A stretch of DNA of 64,000 bases from Neobacillus sp. YX16 (GCF_030123505.1 NZ_CP126115.1:3610001-3674000), one strand, 5' to 3'. Numbered from the stretch's first letter, positions 50,348-58,847 are shown. A program made the numbers and translations. Notes: a model not told the origin generated them from the sequence alone.

Positions 50348-51145
50348 TTATTTATTGGTATCAATTGTTTTTCGAAAAACTGGTTTACGCTTTTCCAAGA
50401 AAGCTTTAACACCTTCTTTTTGTTCAATACTTGAGGATGCCACTGAATCAAAAACTTGTTCAAAAGCTAAAGCATGATCCATTGGTAAATCATAACCACG
50501 TTCTACTGATTGGAGCAATTGAGAAACTGCAATTTGGCTGTTTTCCAAAATCTCATTTCCCAATTGAAAAGCACCCTCCATAAGGTTTTCCTGAGAATAT
50601 ACATGGTTAACAAGACCCAAAGACAAGGCCTGTTGAGCATCTATTCTTCTTCCTGTAATTAACAACTCCAAAGCTTTACCTTTACCAATAATGCGTGGTA
50701 ATCTTTGTGTACCACCATAGCCAGGTATCATACCTAATCCAACCTCAGGTAAAGCAAATTTTGCATTGGTACTAGCTAATCTGATTGTACAAGCAAGCGA
50801 TAATTCTAGTCCTCCCCCTAATGCATAACCATTTATTGCTGCGATGGTAGGTTTTCCTAGAAGCTCCATTTTCCGAAAAATAGTTTGTCCTTTTTCTATT
50901 ACTTTTTGGGATTGAAAATAATCAACATCAACAAATTCTGTAAGATCTGCTCCAGCACAAAATGCTTTGTTGCCAGATCCAGTAAAAATAATAATGGATG
51001 TTTTCGAATCATATTTTACATTAGTAATAACATTGTCTAGCTCTGAAAGCATTTCTTTATTTAGTGCATTTAGAGCTTCTGGACGATTCAAAGTAACAAC
51101 CATAATATCTTCGTGATTCGTAACTTCTAAATGTTTGTAAATCAT
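50348..51145 (-). CDS. Enoyl-CoA hydratase
   Basis: A 265-residue crotonase retaining both catalytic Glu positions: ALGGGLELSLAC (about 107-118) and PEVGLGMIPGYGGTQRLPR (located by PEVGLGMIPG, about 134-143). The oxyanion-hole AFCAGADL lies at about 60-67. It adds water to a 2-enoyl-CoA; in the proposed route it would match BadK. It is transcribed on its own, with a terminator after it and the IclR gene upstream. Confidence 0.91.
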   Translation of the reverse strand: MIYKHLEVTNHEDIMVVTLNRPEALNALNKEMLSELDNVITNVKYDSKTSIIIFTGSGNKAFCAGADLTEFVDVDYFQSQKVIEKGQTIFRKMELLGKPTIAAINGYALGGGLELSLACTIRLASTNAKFALPEVGLGMIPGYGGTQRLPRIIGKGKALELLITGRRIDAQQALSLGLVNHVYSQENLMEGAFQLGNEILENSQIAVSQLLQSVERGYDLPMDHALAFEQVFDSVASSSIEQKEGVKAFLEKRKPVFRKTIDTNK

Positions 51146-51213
51146 TATTTCTCCCAGCCTCCTAAAAATTGAATAATTTCATTCCTATTAATCTTTTAAA
51201 ATAGCTTATATTT

Positions 51214-51996
51214 TTATAAATAAATCTTTTCAGATAACTCTTTTGATAATTCCTTTAATTTCTCAGCTAGTATAATATTTGTATTTTGTGAATTTGAATT
51301 ATGAACTAAAACTGATGTTATGGCCATTTGAACGTTGCCCGATCTATCTAAGATAGGAACAGAAATCCCATCAATTCCAGCAACATGTTCCTCAAAGCTT
51401 ATAGCATAGCCTTCGGTGCGTATCTTCATTAATTCTTCTTCAAATGCCGATCTATCTGTTATAGTTTTATCTGTAAATGCTATCAAATTAGTTTTATTTA
51501 TAACCTCTTGCTGCTTTTCGTTGTCCATATAGGCTATAAAAAGTTTCCCGGTGGCACCTGAGGTTAATTTAAATCTCTGACCAAGACTAATTGAGATTCG
51601 AAACGGAACTAATGGCTCTTCCTTTTCAATATAGACCCACTCATCGTCAAATTTCTGGACAAGTGCACAGGTACTTTTCGTTATGCTCGCAGCTTGTTTT
51701 AAATATTCTTTTACGATGGGCATATAATCAATAAATTCTTCAACTCTTTTGCCTAAAACTACTAAATAAGGACCGAGTGAATAGGTTTTGGTATCGCTAT
51801 CATAACTTAATAGGTTAATCTCTGTTAGTGTAAGCAATATACGATAACAGGTACTTTTGTTAATATTTAGTTTCTTACTAATTTCAACAAGTGTAGATCG
51901 ATTATGCCTATAACTGCTTAAGTATCTTATTATCCTCCCCGCTGATACGAGAGAAGGAATAATGTATTTATTTTCTTTTACGGTTTCCACAATCAT
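51214..51996 (-). CDS. IclR-family transcriptional regulator
   Basis: A 260-residue protein with an N-terminal winged helix (KLNINKSTCYRILLTL near 44-59) and the IclR effector domain: LTSGATGKLFIAYM (about 142-155), GYAISFEEHVAGIDGISVPI. IclR proteins often control catabolism of aromatic and organic acids. It faces the enoyl-CoA hydratase gene on the same strand. The 21-bp site before it recurs at the catabolic operon promoter, suggesting joint control. Confidence 0.9.
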   Translation of the reverse strand: MIVETVKENKYIIPSLVSAGRIIRYLSSYRHNRSTLVEISKKLNINKSTCYRILLTLTEINLLSYDSDTKTYSLGPYLVVLGKRVEEFIDYMPIVKEYLKQAASITKSTCALVQKFDDEWVYIEKEEPLVPFRISISLGQRFKLTSGATGKLFIAYMDNEKQQEVINKTNLIAFTDKTITDRSAFEEELMKIRTEGYAISFEEHVAGIDGISVPILDRSGNVQMAITSVLVHNSNSQNTNIILAEKLKELSKELSEKIYL

Positions 51997-52046
51997 CCCT
52001 CTTTATAAATAATTTGTTTTAATCTGCCCATTTTAACTAAAAAATA

Positions 52047-52107
52047 AAACGGTGTATTATATTTTAGACCGTTTAATTAAATTATAAAACTGCATTTTAT
52101 ATTTGAA
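52047..52107. promoter_or_regulatory. Operator region before IclR gene
   Basis: AAACGGT (52047-52053) and ACCGTTT (52068-52074) form an inverted repeat. The 21-mer beginning AAACTGCATTTTATATTTG (52087-52107) is nearly repeated at 49046-49066. Spaced repeats of this kind suit IclR multimers; binding is inferred. The rest of 51997-52285 shows no gene. Confidence 0.5.
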
Positions 52108-52285
52108 TCTATTTTATTATTCACGAAGCATGTTTGTCAATGTTTAAAATTTAAAATTTCAGAAAAATCACAAAATAGTTTTCGCACTATTGTAATCCTC
52201 CTTATAATAATTCATACTCTTTGTCTAGCTTCTACAAGTTTTGTTCTTTCATTGCAGTACATCCCAAATTTTTCTAAAAAGTTTA

Positions 52286-53638
52286 TCACATGGATGACCT
52301 ATGAGTTGATTTGACACTTACGCTTACTTTATCTTTGTTAGTATTATTAGTTGCTAATGTATTTTTGTTGTTAGTTTCCTTGGTAAAATAGATTGAATAA
52401 ATGGTAATCAACGCCATCCCCAAGGCATAAAGTGCAACTAACCACGATTTTCCGGCGGACCATGATAAAAGGAAAGTCGCCACTATAGGTGCCAACCCCC
52501 CAGCTAATATCGATGACAACTGATAACCAAGAGAGATCCCACTATAGCGAACATTTGCCCCAAACATCTCTGAAAAGAAAGCAGCTTGTGGACCGTACAT
52601 TGCTGCGTGTCCAATAGCCAAACCTAACACAATGGCTAACCAAATCAATGGTGTTGTTTTCGTATCCAGTAACCAGAAAAAAGGAAATACGAACAAGGCT
52701 GTGAATATAGCTCCCCCCATGTAAACAGGACGACGTCCGATTTTATCAGAAAGTCGACCAAAAAGTGGAATAGCGATCACTTCCAAAATTGTAGCAATCA
52801 TTACTCCGCTTACTGCTACCGATCGAGGTAATCCTAACTGAGTTGTCGTATACGTTAGGACGAACATGCTAAAGATAAAATATGTGCCACTCTCAGCAAA
52901 ACGAGCACCCATTACTTGAATTAGTGCTTTTTTATGAAACTTCAACACTTCCAAAATAGGCGTCTTTGATACCTTTCTGGAATCCTTTAACTTTTGAAAT
53001 TCTGGGGTTTCTGCCAACTTTAGTCGAATGAACAGACCTATGGTGACTAAAAGAATGCTAGCTAAGAAAGGTACCCTCCATCCCCAGGATAGAAATTGCC
53101 TTTCTGGCAAAGAGGAGACAATAGTAAAAACCAAAGTCGCAATAAAAAGTCCTAATGGTCCACCCATTTGTGGCCAACTTCCGTAAAGACCGCGCTTATT
53201 ATGCGGGGCGTGTTCAATGGTAACTAAGATGGCCCCCCCCCACTCTCCACCAACTGCAATTCCTTGAATTAGACGCAGAGCAATCAAAAGTATTGGTGCC
53301 CATCCCCCAATCGTTTCATAAGTAGGAAGTAATCCGATTATAAATGTTGCAAATCCCATGAGCAATAGGGTGATTGCTAATATAGATTTCCGTCCAATTT
53401 TGTCACCGAAATGGCCAAAAATGATCCCTCCAACAGGTCGTGCGATAAAGCCGAGAGTAAACGTTGCAAGGGACTCAATGGTACCAATGAGTGGATCAGA
53501 ACTTGGAAAAAATAAAGCTGGAAAGACAAGAGCCGCAGTTAATCCATATATATGAAAGTCATACCACTCGATTGTTGATCCAATTACGCTTGAGGTTGTT
53601 GCCTTAATTGCTTGGTTTTCTTTTTTTCCTTCTTTCAA
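52286..53638 (-). CDS. MFS transporter (metabolite:H+ symporter type)
   Basis: A 450-residue, 12-helix protein of the MHS group: GSTIEWYDFHIYGLTAA (about 20-36), FGHFGDKIGRKS (about 74-85) and RLIQGIAVGGEWGGA (about 126-140). The group includes ShiA, proline and alpha-ketoglutarate symporters. A TTG start at 53638 has only a weak GGTGTGATG site. It is near the IclR gene and may import the acid degraded by the cluster. Confidence 0.87.
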   Translation of the reverse strand: MKEGKKENQAIKATTSSVIGSTIEWYDFHIYGLTAALVFPALFFPSSDPLIGTIESLATFTLGFIARPVGGIIFGHFGDKIGRKSILAITLLLMGFATFIIGLLPTYETIGGWAPILLIALRLIQGIAVGGEWGGAILVTIEHAPHNKRGLYGSWPQMGGPLGLFIATLVFTIVSSLPERQFLSWGWRVPFLASILLVTIGLFIRLKLAETPEFQKLKDSRKVSKTPILEVLKFHKKALIQVMGARFAESGTYFIFSMFVLTYTTTQLGLPRSVAVSGVMIATILEVIAIPLFGRLSDKIGRRPVYMGGAIFTALFVFPFFWLLDTKTTPLIWLAIVLGLAIGHAAMYGPQAAFFSEMFGANVRYSGISLGYQLSSILAGGLAPIVATFLLSWSAGKSWLVALYALGMALITIYSIYFTKETNNKNTLATNNTNKDKVSVSVKSTHRSSM

Positions 53639-53715
53639 TCGTCATCACACCTTTAAGTTGTTTGTAACTCGAGTAACACCCTTCGCTTTGAATTCTTAAT
53701 CAATAACCAATCCTT

Positions 53716-53925
53716 ATAATAGAGGACATGGACGATATTTTTTCCATAATGCTTTATAGAAATATTCCATGTTCCTTAGTCTTACATCCAATCCAACTAA
53801 ATCCGCTAACTCCAGTGGACTCATTGGGGCACTTTATTGATTTATCAATTTCTTCCGTCGAGGCGACACCTTCCATCAACATATTCATTGCTTCAATTGC
53901 AAAAAGACAATTTATTAATACTTGA
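53716..53925 (-). pseudogene. 3-hydroxyacyl-CoA dehydrogenase fragment
   Basis: The minus strand reads [27 protein letters not shown], a frame break at CCCCAATGAG, then [20 protein letters not shown] and KKYRPCPLL. These match the C-terminal domain of the intact enzyme at 25477-26319 ([38 protein letters not shown]). The fragment lacks the NAD-binding domain and about the last 15 residues. Confidence 0.82.
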
Positions 53926-53934
53926 TAGGATGTC

Positions 53935-53990
53935 CAACGTTATTCAAAACCTCAACATCGGCATTAATGAGGATCCCACAGCGTGAAGCT
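53935..53990 (-). pseudogene. Flavoprotein fragment
   Basis: About 18 codons read GILINADVEVLNNVGHPI, matching the GILTNAEGEVLNN segment before the C-terminal FAD motif of fumarate-reductase-like flavoproteins, as in the gene at 38042. It directly adjoins the dehydrogenase fragment. Short, so moderately sure only. Confidence 0.5.
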
Positions 53991-54230
53991 TCACGATGAT
54001 TTCCAATTGTCTAATCCCTATCTCAATTGATTTATTTTCCCACCCCTCGATTACGAAGATGCAGTGGTTCTTCGATGGACGCTCTGTTCATATAAGTAAG
54101 TACGTCCATTTTAATCTCAAATGAGTAATTTGTATAGGAATGTCGTAAACCAACTATTCAATGTTTTTGATATTTTGCTTTCCACCTGTGTAATTTTGCA
54201 TCTATAGGGTATTCCTTCATAAAAAAAATA

Positions 54231-54277
54231 GGCACCTCCAATTGTTAGTTGTATGTGCCTAACAATTAGAGTGCACC
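54231..54277 (-). terminator. Strong intrinsic terminator
   Basis: AATTGTTAG / CTAACAATT plus outer GGCACC-like pairing, followed on the minus strand by TATTTTTTTTATG. No intact minus-strand gene ends immediately before it (the nearest, PNP, stops at 54535), so it may be a relic. Bases 53639-54534 otherwise hold only gene fragments. Confidence 0.7.
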
Positions 54278-54319
54278 TCAGATTTACCATGGGAAAAGTT
54301 ACTTATTAGGAATTTGTCG

Positions 54320-54478
54320 AAGCCTATGGGGACTACTTATGCAAGATGGACAGGAAGTGGCTCCTATGGTGGAGCACTATTAGGAATTATGATTTACGGC
54401 GAATCAAAAGATTGGAGAAGAATGGCATGTATTGCATTAATCCTAAGTGCAACCATTGGACTAAAACTCGTTTCCTAA
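54320..54478 (+). pseudogene. YkkD-like SMR 3-prime fragment
   Basis: 52 codons and a stop, reading KPMGTTYARWTGSGSYGG, then IMIYGESKDWRRMACIALIL, ending TIGLKLVS. It matches the last half of the intact SMR subunit at 22670-22984 (LPMGTAYAIWTGIGSAGG, IMIFGESKDWRRIACIALIL). The first two helices with the essential Glu are absent, and no start or riboswitch precedes it. Confidence 0.85.
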
Positions 54479-54489
54479 AAGTAGAAAAG

Positions 54490-54520
54490 CTGACTTTCTA
54501 CCTTGATAATAAAAAGTCAG
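54490..54520. terminator. Degenerate copy of the 21644 hairpin
   Basis: CTGACTTT / AAAAGTCAG arms lie between the SMR fragment and the PNP stop. The bases correspond to the perfect hairpin at 21644-21676, likewise followed by ATTACATTCTTGTAATGG. Confidence 0.55.
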
Positions 54521-54534
54521 ATGAATTTAATGGA

Positions 54535-55353
54535 TTACATTCTTGTAATGGTTTCCTTAACTAGGTTGATAAATTTCTCTCTTACCATTGCAGCCACTTC
54601 AATGACTTCATCATGACTTAATGGTTGATCTAGAATCCCGCATGCCATATTGGTTAAACAGGAAATACCAAGTACTTTCAACCCTCCGTGAATCGCTACA
54701 ATCGCCTCTGGGACAGTTGACATACCAACAGCATCCGCTCCTAATGTTCGAATCATACGGATCTCAGCTGGAGTTTCGTACGCTGGTCCACTCCACCAAG
54801 CATAAACGCCCTGTTGTAAAGTGATATTTTGTTCTTTTGCTACATTAGCAGCAATATTTCGTAATTCACGATTATATACTTGAGAAACATCAGGGAAACG
54901 GGTTCCTAATTCATTATTATTTGGCCCAATCAATGGATTTGTACCGACTAAATTGATATGATCCGTAATTAACATTAAATCTCCTGGGTTGAAGCTTGTA
55001 TTAATAGCACCACATGCATTCGTAATGAGTAGATTCTCTACACCCAACGCCTTCATTACACGAACTGGAAAAGTGACTTCATCTAACGTAAAGCCTTCAT
55101 AATAATGAAAACGTCCCTTCATCGCCACTACGGTCTTTCCCATTAGTTCCCCGATTACTAATTCGTTTGCATGGCCAATTGCTTCAGATTTTGCGAAGTG
55201 AGGAATCTCGGAATAAGGAATTGTGACAGGGTTCGCGATTTCATCTGCAAGAGTTCCTAATCCTGATCCTAAAATCATACCAATCGTTGGACGATTGCCA
55301 GTCTTACTTATGACGAAATCTCTAGCTTCTAAAATATCTTGCAGTTTATGCAT
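54535..55353 (-). CDS. Purine nucleoside phosphorylase
   Basis: A protein of about 272 residues of the trimeric PNP type: GMILGSGLGTLADE (about 24-37), phosphate-binding GRFHYYEG (about 78-85), NACGAINTSFNPGDLMLI (about 111-128) and VGMSTVPEAIVA near 212. It splits inosine or guanosine with phosphate to base and ribose-1-phosphate. I chose the ATG at 55353, with AAGGAG nine bases upstream. It is divergent from the ROK-type gene at 55593. A 3-prime fragment of a PNP gene lies at 21692. Confidence 0.92.
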   Translation of the reverse strand: MHKLQDILEARDFVISKTGNRPTIGMILGSGLGTLADEIANPVTIPYSEIPHFAKSEAIGHANELVIGELMGKTVVAMKGRFHYYEGFTLDEVTFPVRVMKALGVENLLITNACGAINTSFNPGDLMLITDHINLVGTNPLIGPNNNELGTRFPDVSQVYNRELRNIAANVAKEQNITLQQGVYAWWSGPAYETPAEIRMIRTLGADAVGMSTVPEAIVAIHGGLKVLGISCLTNMACGILDQPLSHDEVIEVAAMVREKFINLVKETITRM

Positions 55354-55444
55354 TAAAAATATCTCCTTTTTCATACCAATTTATAAAAAAAGTGTAATAG
55401 ATTTTGCTTACATTGTAAATAACTAAATACCAATTTGAAAAAAA

Positions 55445-55456
55445 GTTTATATAAAC
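55445..55456. promoter_or_regulatory. GTTTATATAAAC palindrome in PNP/ROK intergenic region
   Basis: A perfect 12-base palindrome between divergent genes, a possible ROK site. It is short and AT-rich, so evidence is weak. Confidence 0.3.
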
Positions 55457-55592
55457 AATCTTTAAATATACTTTTAATCACTATTTATCAGGTTTCTTTT
55501 TTTCAAAATCAAAGAAAGTTCTCGTACTATCTTCTCTTATATGAATTAATCAGCTAAAATATAAAATATCCTTATTGATTTGGAGGAAGTTA

Positions 55593-56810
55593 ATGTTCAA
55601 GCAATTTGCAGGCTTAACATCACCTAAAACAAAGAGCCTAAAACTTTTATATAGCCTAGTTCGTAAGTTAGGACCGGTCAGGATTAATACACTTACTGAA
55701 ATTACTGGATACAAACTTGTGACATGTACACGGTTACTGGACGAGCTTGTTCAGGAAGGACTTATCTACGATAGTGGTATTGGGGAGTCAAGTGGAGGAC
55801 GTAAACCTTTGATGTATGTCATCAAGCCTGGCGCATATTATCTAATTGGTGTTGAAATCACCAACTTATACACCACAGTGCTGCTCCTTGATTTAAAATT
55901 AGATATCGTAGACAGTGAAAAATTAAGGATGGATTCACAATGTACAGGGGAGTACACATTAAATTTTGTCTCCCGATGTGTCGATGAACTACTGTCCAAA
56001 CACAATATTCAAAGAGAGAAATTGCTGGGAATGGGAATTGGCGTTCTTGATCCAATTGACAAAGAAACTGGGGTTATCATAAACCCACATCTGTTTCCTG
56101 CAGCGGGCTGGGACAACCTTAACATAGTCGACTATTTACAACAATATAATCATACTAATGTATTCATAGATAACGGAACAAATCTAGCAGCATTAGCTGA
56201 ATACCGTAAAAACTATTGGAAAGAAACAGATAATTTAGTTTTCGTCTCAAGTGATATGGGAATTCGTTGCGGTACCATCTTACAAGGTAGATTGGTTCGT
56301 AATAAAATGGAGATGGATGATGCCATGGGACATATGGTAGTTGATGTACACGGACGGCGTTGCTCATGCGGCTCGTATGGTTGTCTACAAGCATATAGCA
56401 GCTTGCCAGCCATCCGTAATGAAGTGGTCCGTCGGATAAAGCGTGATCGTGTTTCTTTCCTTCAAGATAGGATTAATGATGTAGATGATATCGATTTTCA
56501 TCATATTTTAAATGCTCTTGAGGAAGAAGACCCTCTTTGCCTTGAGGTAGTGAAGGATGCAGCTTATTATTTTGGCATCGGTCTTAGTAATCTAATTTTC
56601 CTTTTGCGACCGGATATAGTTGTCTGCGGAGGAACCTTAGTCCCGAAACCTCTTTTTTACGAAGTGGTCTCTGAAACAGCAAAGAATCGACTCATGCACT
56701 ACCCTAAAAGTCATGTTCAGATTATAAAATCAACCGCAGCCTACAACATCGTAGCCCAGGGAGCTGGATGTATGGTACTGGATTATTTCACTGAAGAGAT
56801 CCTGCTATGA
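55593..56810 (+). CDS. ROK-family transcriptional regulator
   Basis: A protein of about 405 residues: N-terminal winged helix (INTLTEITGYKLVTCTRLLDEL, about 32-53; located by YKLVTCTRL) and a ROK domain with DNGTNLAALAEY (about 192-203) and the zinc motif CSCGSYGCLQAY (about 258-269). The phosphate loop usual as DIGGT reads GVEITNLYTT and the catalytic GxGIG pattern is altered, so it is unlikely to be a kinase. It starts at ATG 55593 with GGAGGAAG upstream. Being divergent from PNP, it may respond to a sugar or nucleoside-derived ligand. Confidence 0.85.
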   Translation: MFKQFAGLTSPKTKSLKLLYSLVRKLGPVRINTLTEITGYKLVTCTRLLDELVQEGLIYDSGIGESSGGRKPLMYVIKPGAYYLIGVEITNLYTTVLLLDLKLDIVDSEKLRMDSQCTGEYTLNFVSRCVDELLSKHNIQREKLLGMGIGVLDPIDKETGVIINPHLFPAAGWDNLNIVDYLQQYNHTNVFIDNGTNLAALAEYRKNYWKETDNLVFVSSDMGIRCGTILQGRLVRNKMEMDDAMGHMVVDVHGRRCSCGSYGCLQAYSSLPAIRNEVVRRIKRDRVSFLQDRINDVDDIDFHHILNALEEEDPLCLEVVKDAAYYFGIGLSNLIFLLRPDIVVCGGTLVPKPLFYEVVSETAKNRLMHYPKSHVQIIKSTAAYNIVAQGAGCMVLDYFTEEILL

Positions 56811-56883
56811 AAAGTTGTTGATTGATATTTATTATGAATCGTTTTGATAATTCTGTAATGGACTCTATTTCTCGATTTTTATC

Positions 56884-57049
56884 TATATTTGGATAAAGAA
56901 CTTGTTGTTGTTTTTTAACTTCATTTTTTTCTCTTCTTCTTCTTGCCCACGCATCGTATCAGAGTACATGAACGTATCGTTAAACTCTTCATATCCGTAT
57001 CGATAAAAAATGGACACTAGCATATTTATGATAAATTTTATTAGTGTCC
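56884..57049 (-). pseudogene. Possible GNAT acetyltransferase C-terminal remnant
   Basis: The minus strand reads VSIFYRYGYEEFNDTFMYSD, then MRGQEEEEKKMKLKN, stopping at TAG 56886-56884. FYRxYGYEEF resembles the last motif of GNAT acetyltransferases (FYEKxGF). No upstream domain was found. Bases 56811-57164 otherwise contain only the terminator at 57012. Confidence 0.3.
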
Positions 57050-57056
57050 TTTTTTT
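57012..57056 (+). terminator. Intrinsic terminator downstream of ROK gene
   Basis: GGACACTA (57012-57019) pairs with TAGTGTCC (57042-57049), followed by TTTTTTT. It lies about 200 bases after the ROK stop. Confidence 0.75.
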
Positions 57057-57164
57057 ATCATAAATGGATTAAACTTTTTGATGTCTGCAAGCTAATTCCA
57101 TACAGGATGTATCGCTACGAATTGTAATCTAGTTCTCTACACCTTACCTTCCTCTCCAAATTCC

Positions 57165-57764
57165 TCAATCATATTTTAAGAGTTGTTTAGTTTTTAGATA
57201 ATCTTCAGGTGTATCAATATCCATACCCCAAAATGTGTGATCAAATGAAAGAATTTTTGTATCGTTTTTATATTTATTTATTATTTCTTTACCACCTTGG
57301 TCACCCTCTAAATTTAGAAATTCATCATATAAGCTTTTATCAATTAAAATGGGATGACCGAAATTGCCATGATACTGGGGTCGAACAATACGTGTATCTT
57401 TACTAAACTGTTCAATCATTGATCGTATGACCAAATCAGGAACAAATGGCTGATCTGCTAAAAAAATGAAGGTGGCATCTGTACGATACTTAATATTTTC
57501 AATCCCAATTTTTAGTGAGGATGACATCCCTTTTTCATAGCTAGGGTTATAAATATATTCTACATTTAATAAATCCGAGGATTCGGTTTTAAAGGCCTGT
57601 ATGTGTTGACCCGCTATTAAACAGATCGGCTGCATGTGGTTTCTTATTGCTTGTTCAAGTGGATAACGAAAAAGTGGTTTTCCTTTTAGGGGCAATAAAA
57701 GTTTAGGCTTGCCCATTCGTTTAGACAATCCAGCTGCAAGAATGATGGCCCCTAACTTAGGCAT
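57165..57764 (-). CDS. MocA-like molybdenum cofactor nucleotidyltransferase
   Basis: A 199-residue NTP-transferase with the N-terminal nucleotide motif AAGLSKRMGKPKLLLPL (about 11-27), FLADQPFVP (about 97-105) with the metal-binding Asp, and GHPILI. Relatives attach CMP to molybdopterin (MocA) and serve xanthine dehydrogenase-type enzymes. It overlaps the XdhC gene by 8 bases, so both act in maturing a molybdenum hydroxylase, which is not in the window. Confidence 0.86.
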   Translation of the reverse strand: MPKLGAIILAAGLSKRMGKPKLLLPLKGKPLFRYPLEQAIRNHMQPICLIAGQHIQAFKTESSDLLNVEYIYNPSYEKGMSSSLKIGIENIKYRTDATFIFLADQPFVPDLVIRSMIEQFSKDTRIVRPQYHGNFGHPILIDKSLYDEFLNLEGDQGGKEIINKYKNDTKILSFDHTFWGMDIDTPEDYLKTKQLLKYD

Positions 57765-58809
57765 GAATCTTCATTTTCCCTTTTAGTGAATTCCCCTCAC
57801 GATTGGATCGTACCGCCATCAATTCAGAAACAATACTTATTGCCACTTCTTCCATCGTTTCTGCGCCTATATCTAGACCAATAGGTGAAAAAATCTCTTT
57901 TCCAATGGTTAGGTCCTCTCCTATATTTAATATCATTTCATGTGTTCTTGATACAGGTCCTAAAACACCAATGTATTTCGGATTACTTTTTAGGGCTAGA
58001 TAGAGAGCCTCTTCATCGCGACTCTGCAAATGATTCATAATAACCCACCATGCATTACTTACATTTTCTGGATTTATATTTTCCGGCAGATCAACAAGAT
58101 GATGTGCAGCAGGGAAGTAACGTTCTATATTAAATTCACTACGCGGATCTAGTACAGTTACGGAAAATCCTGCTTTTGCAGCAAATTCTACTACTGGTAT
58201 TGCATCCTTTCCAGCACCTGCTACTATTAATTTTTGGCTTGGACGAATTGCATCAATCACAAATTTACTCTCTTCCCATTTCACAATTTCAGCTCGCTTT
58301 TGTGATTTGAGGCTCTTTAGTGCACTTTCGTACACGTCGGAAGGAAGGTATTCACTGTCACCAATGATATCTCCATTTTTTGTTACTATTGCTTTAACCC
58401 CTGTTTGTATTTCAATAATAAAAGAAAATTCCTCTTCGTCGTTTAACAATTTGTCAGTCAACTTCCAAAATGGATCCTCCCTTTTTGCCGGAAGGATAAG
58501 AATTTCTAATGAACCTTTACAGCCAATTCCCAAACTCCAGATTTCGTTGTCACTTAGATCATAGTTTTTAATCGTCGGTGTTCCTTGTTGGAGAGCTTTT
58601 TCAGCATAACCATAAATATCACCTTCTAAGCACCCACCACTGATTGTTCCCATCATTTCAGCATCCTCTGCCATCATCATTTTTGCGCCTGGCAATCTGT
58701 ATGCTGATCCATTAACACCAATTAACATAACAATAGAAGCTTTTTTATCCTTTTCCCAAACAGATTTAATCGCATTCATGATTGTACGAAATTCTTTTAA
58801 TTGTGACAT
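57757..58809 (-). CDS. XdhC-family molybdenum cofactor insertion protein
   Basis: A 350-residue protein with both XdhC domains. GVNGSAYRLPGAKMMM (about 27-42) and GGCLEGDIYGYAEKAL (about 58-73) belong to the N-terminal domain; the C-terminal Rossmann domain starts LIVAGAGKDAIPVVEFA (about 194-210) and contains HLQSRDEEALYLAL and GVLGPVSRTHEM. XdhC binds sulfurated molybdenum cofactor and inserts it into xanthine-dehydrogenase-like enzymes. A good promoter precedes it, and MocA follows with overlap. Confidence 0.88.
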   Translation of the reverse strand: MSQLKEFRTIMNAIKSVWEKDKKASIVMLIGVNGSAYRLPGAKMMMAEDAEMMGTISGGCLEGDIYGYAEKALQQGTPTIKNYDLSDNEIWSLGIGCKGSLEILILPAKREDPFWKLTDKLLNDEEEFSFIIEIQTGVKAIVTKNGDIIGDSEYLPSDVYESALKSLKSQKRAEIVKWEESKFVIDAIRPSQKLIVAGAGKDAIPVVEFAAKAGFSVTVLDPRSEFNIERYFPAAHHLVDLPENINPENVSNAWWVIMNHLQSRDEEALYLALKSNPKYIGVLGPVSRTHEMILNIGEDLTIGKEIFSPIGLDIGAETMEEVAISIVSELMAVRSNREGNSLKGKMKIHA

Positions 58810-58847
58810 AATCGAGTTCCTCCCCTAGTAAATGTTACTTTATTGTA

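Noticed and set aside
50179..50463. 94-codon minus-strand frame between LysR and enoyl-CoA hydratase
   Set aside because: It overlaps the hydratase 3-prime end and runs through its terminator; no family resemblance.
54040..54130. Short minus-strand frame reading MDVLTYMNRASIEEPLHLRN
   Set aside because: Only 25 codons with no ribosome binding site and no family I recognise; left as part of the decayed region.
55380..55592. Purine riboswitch before PNP or the ROK gene
   Set aside because: No conserved purine-aptamer junction sequences were seen, only AT-rich promoter DNA and a short palindrome.
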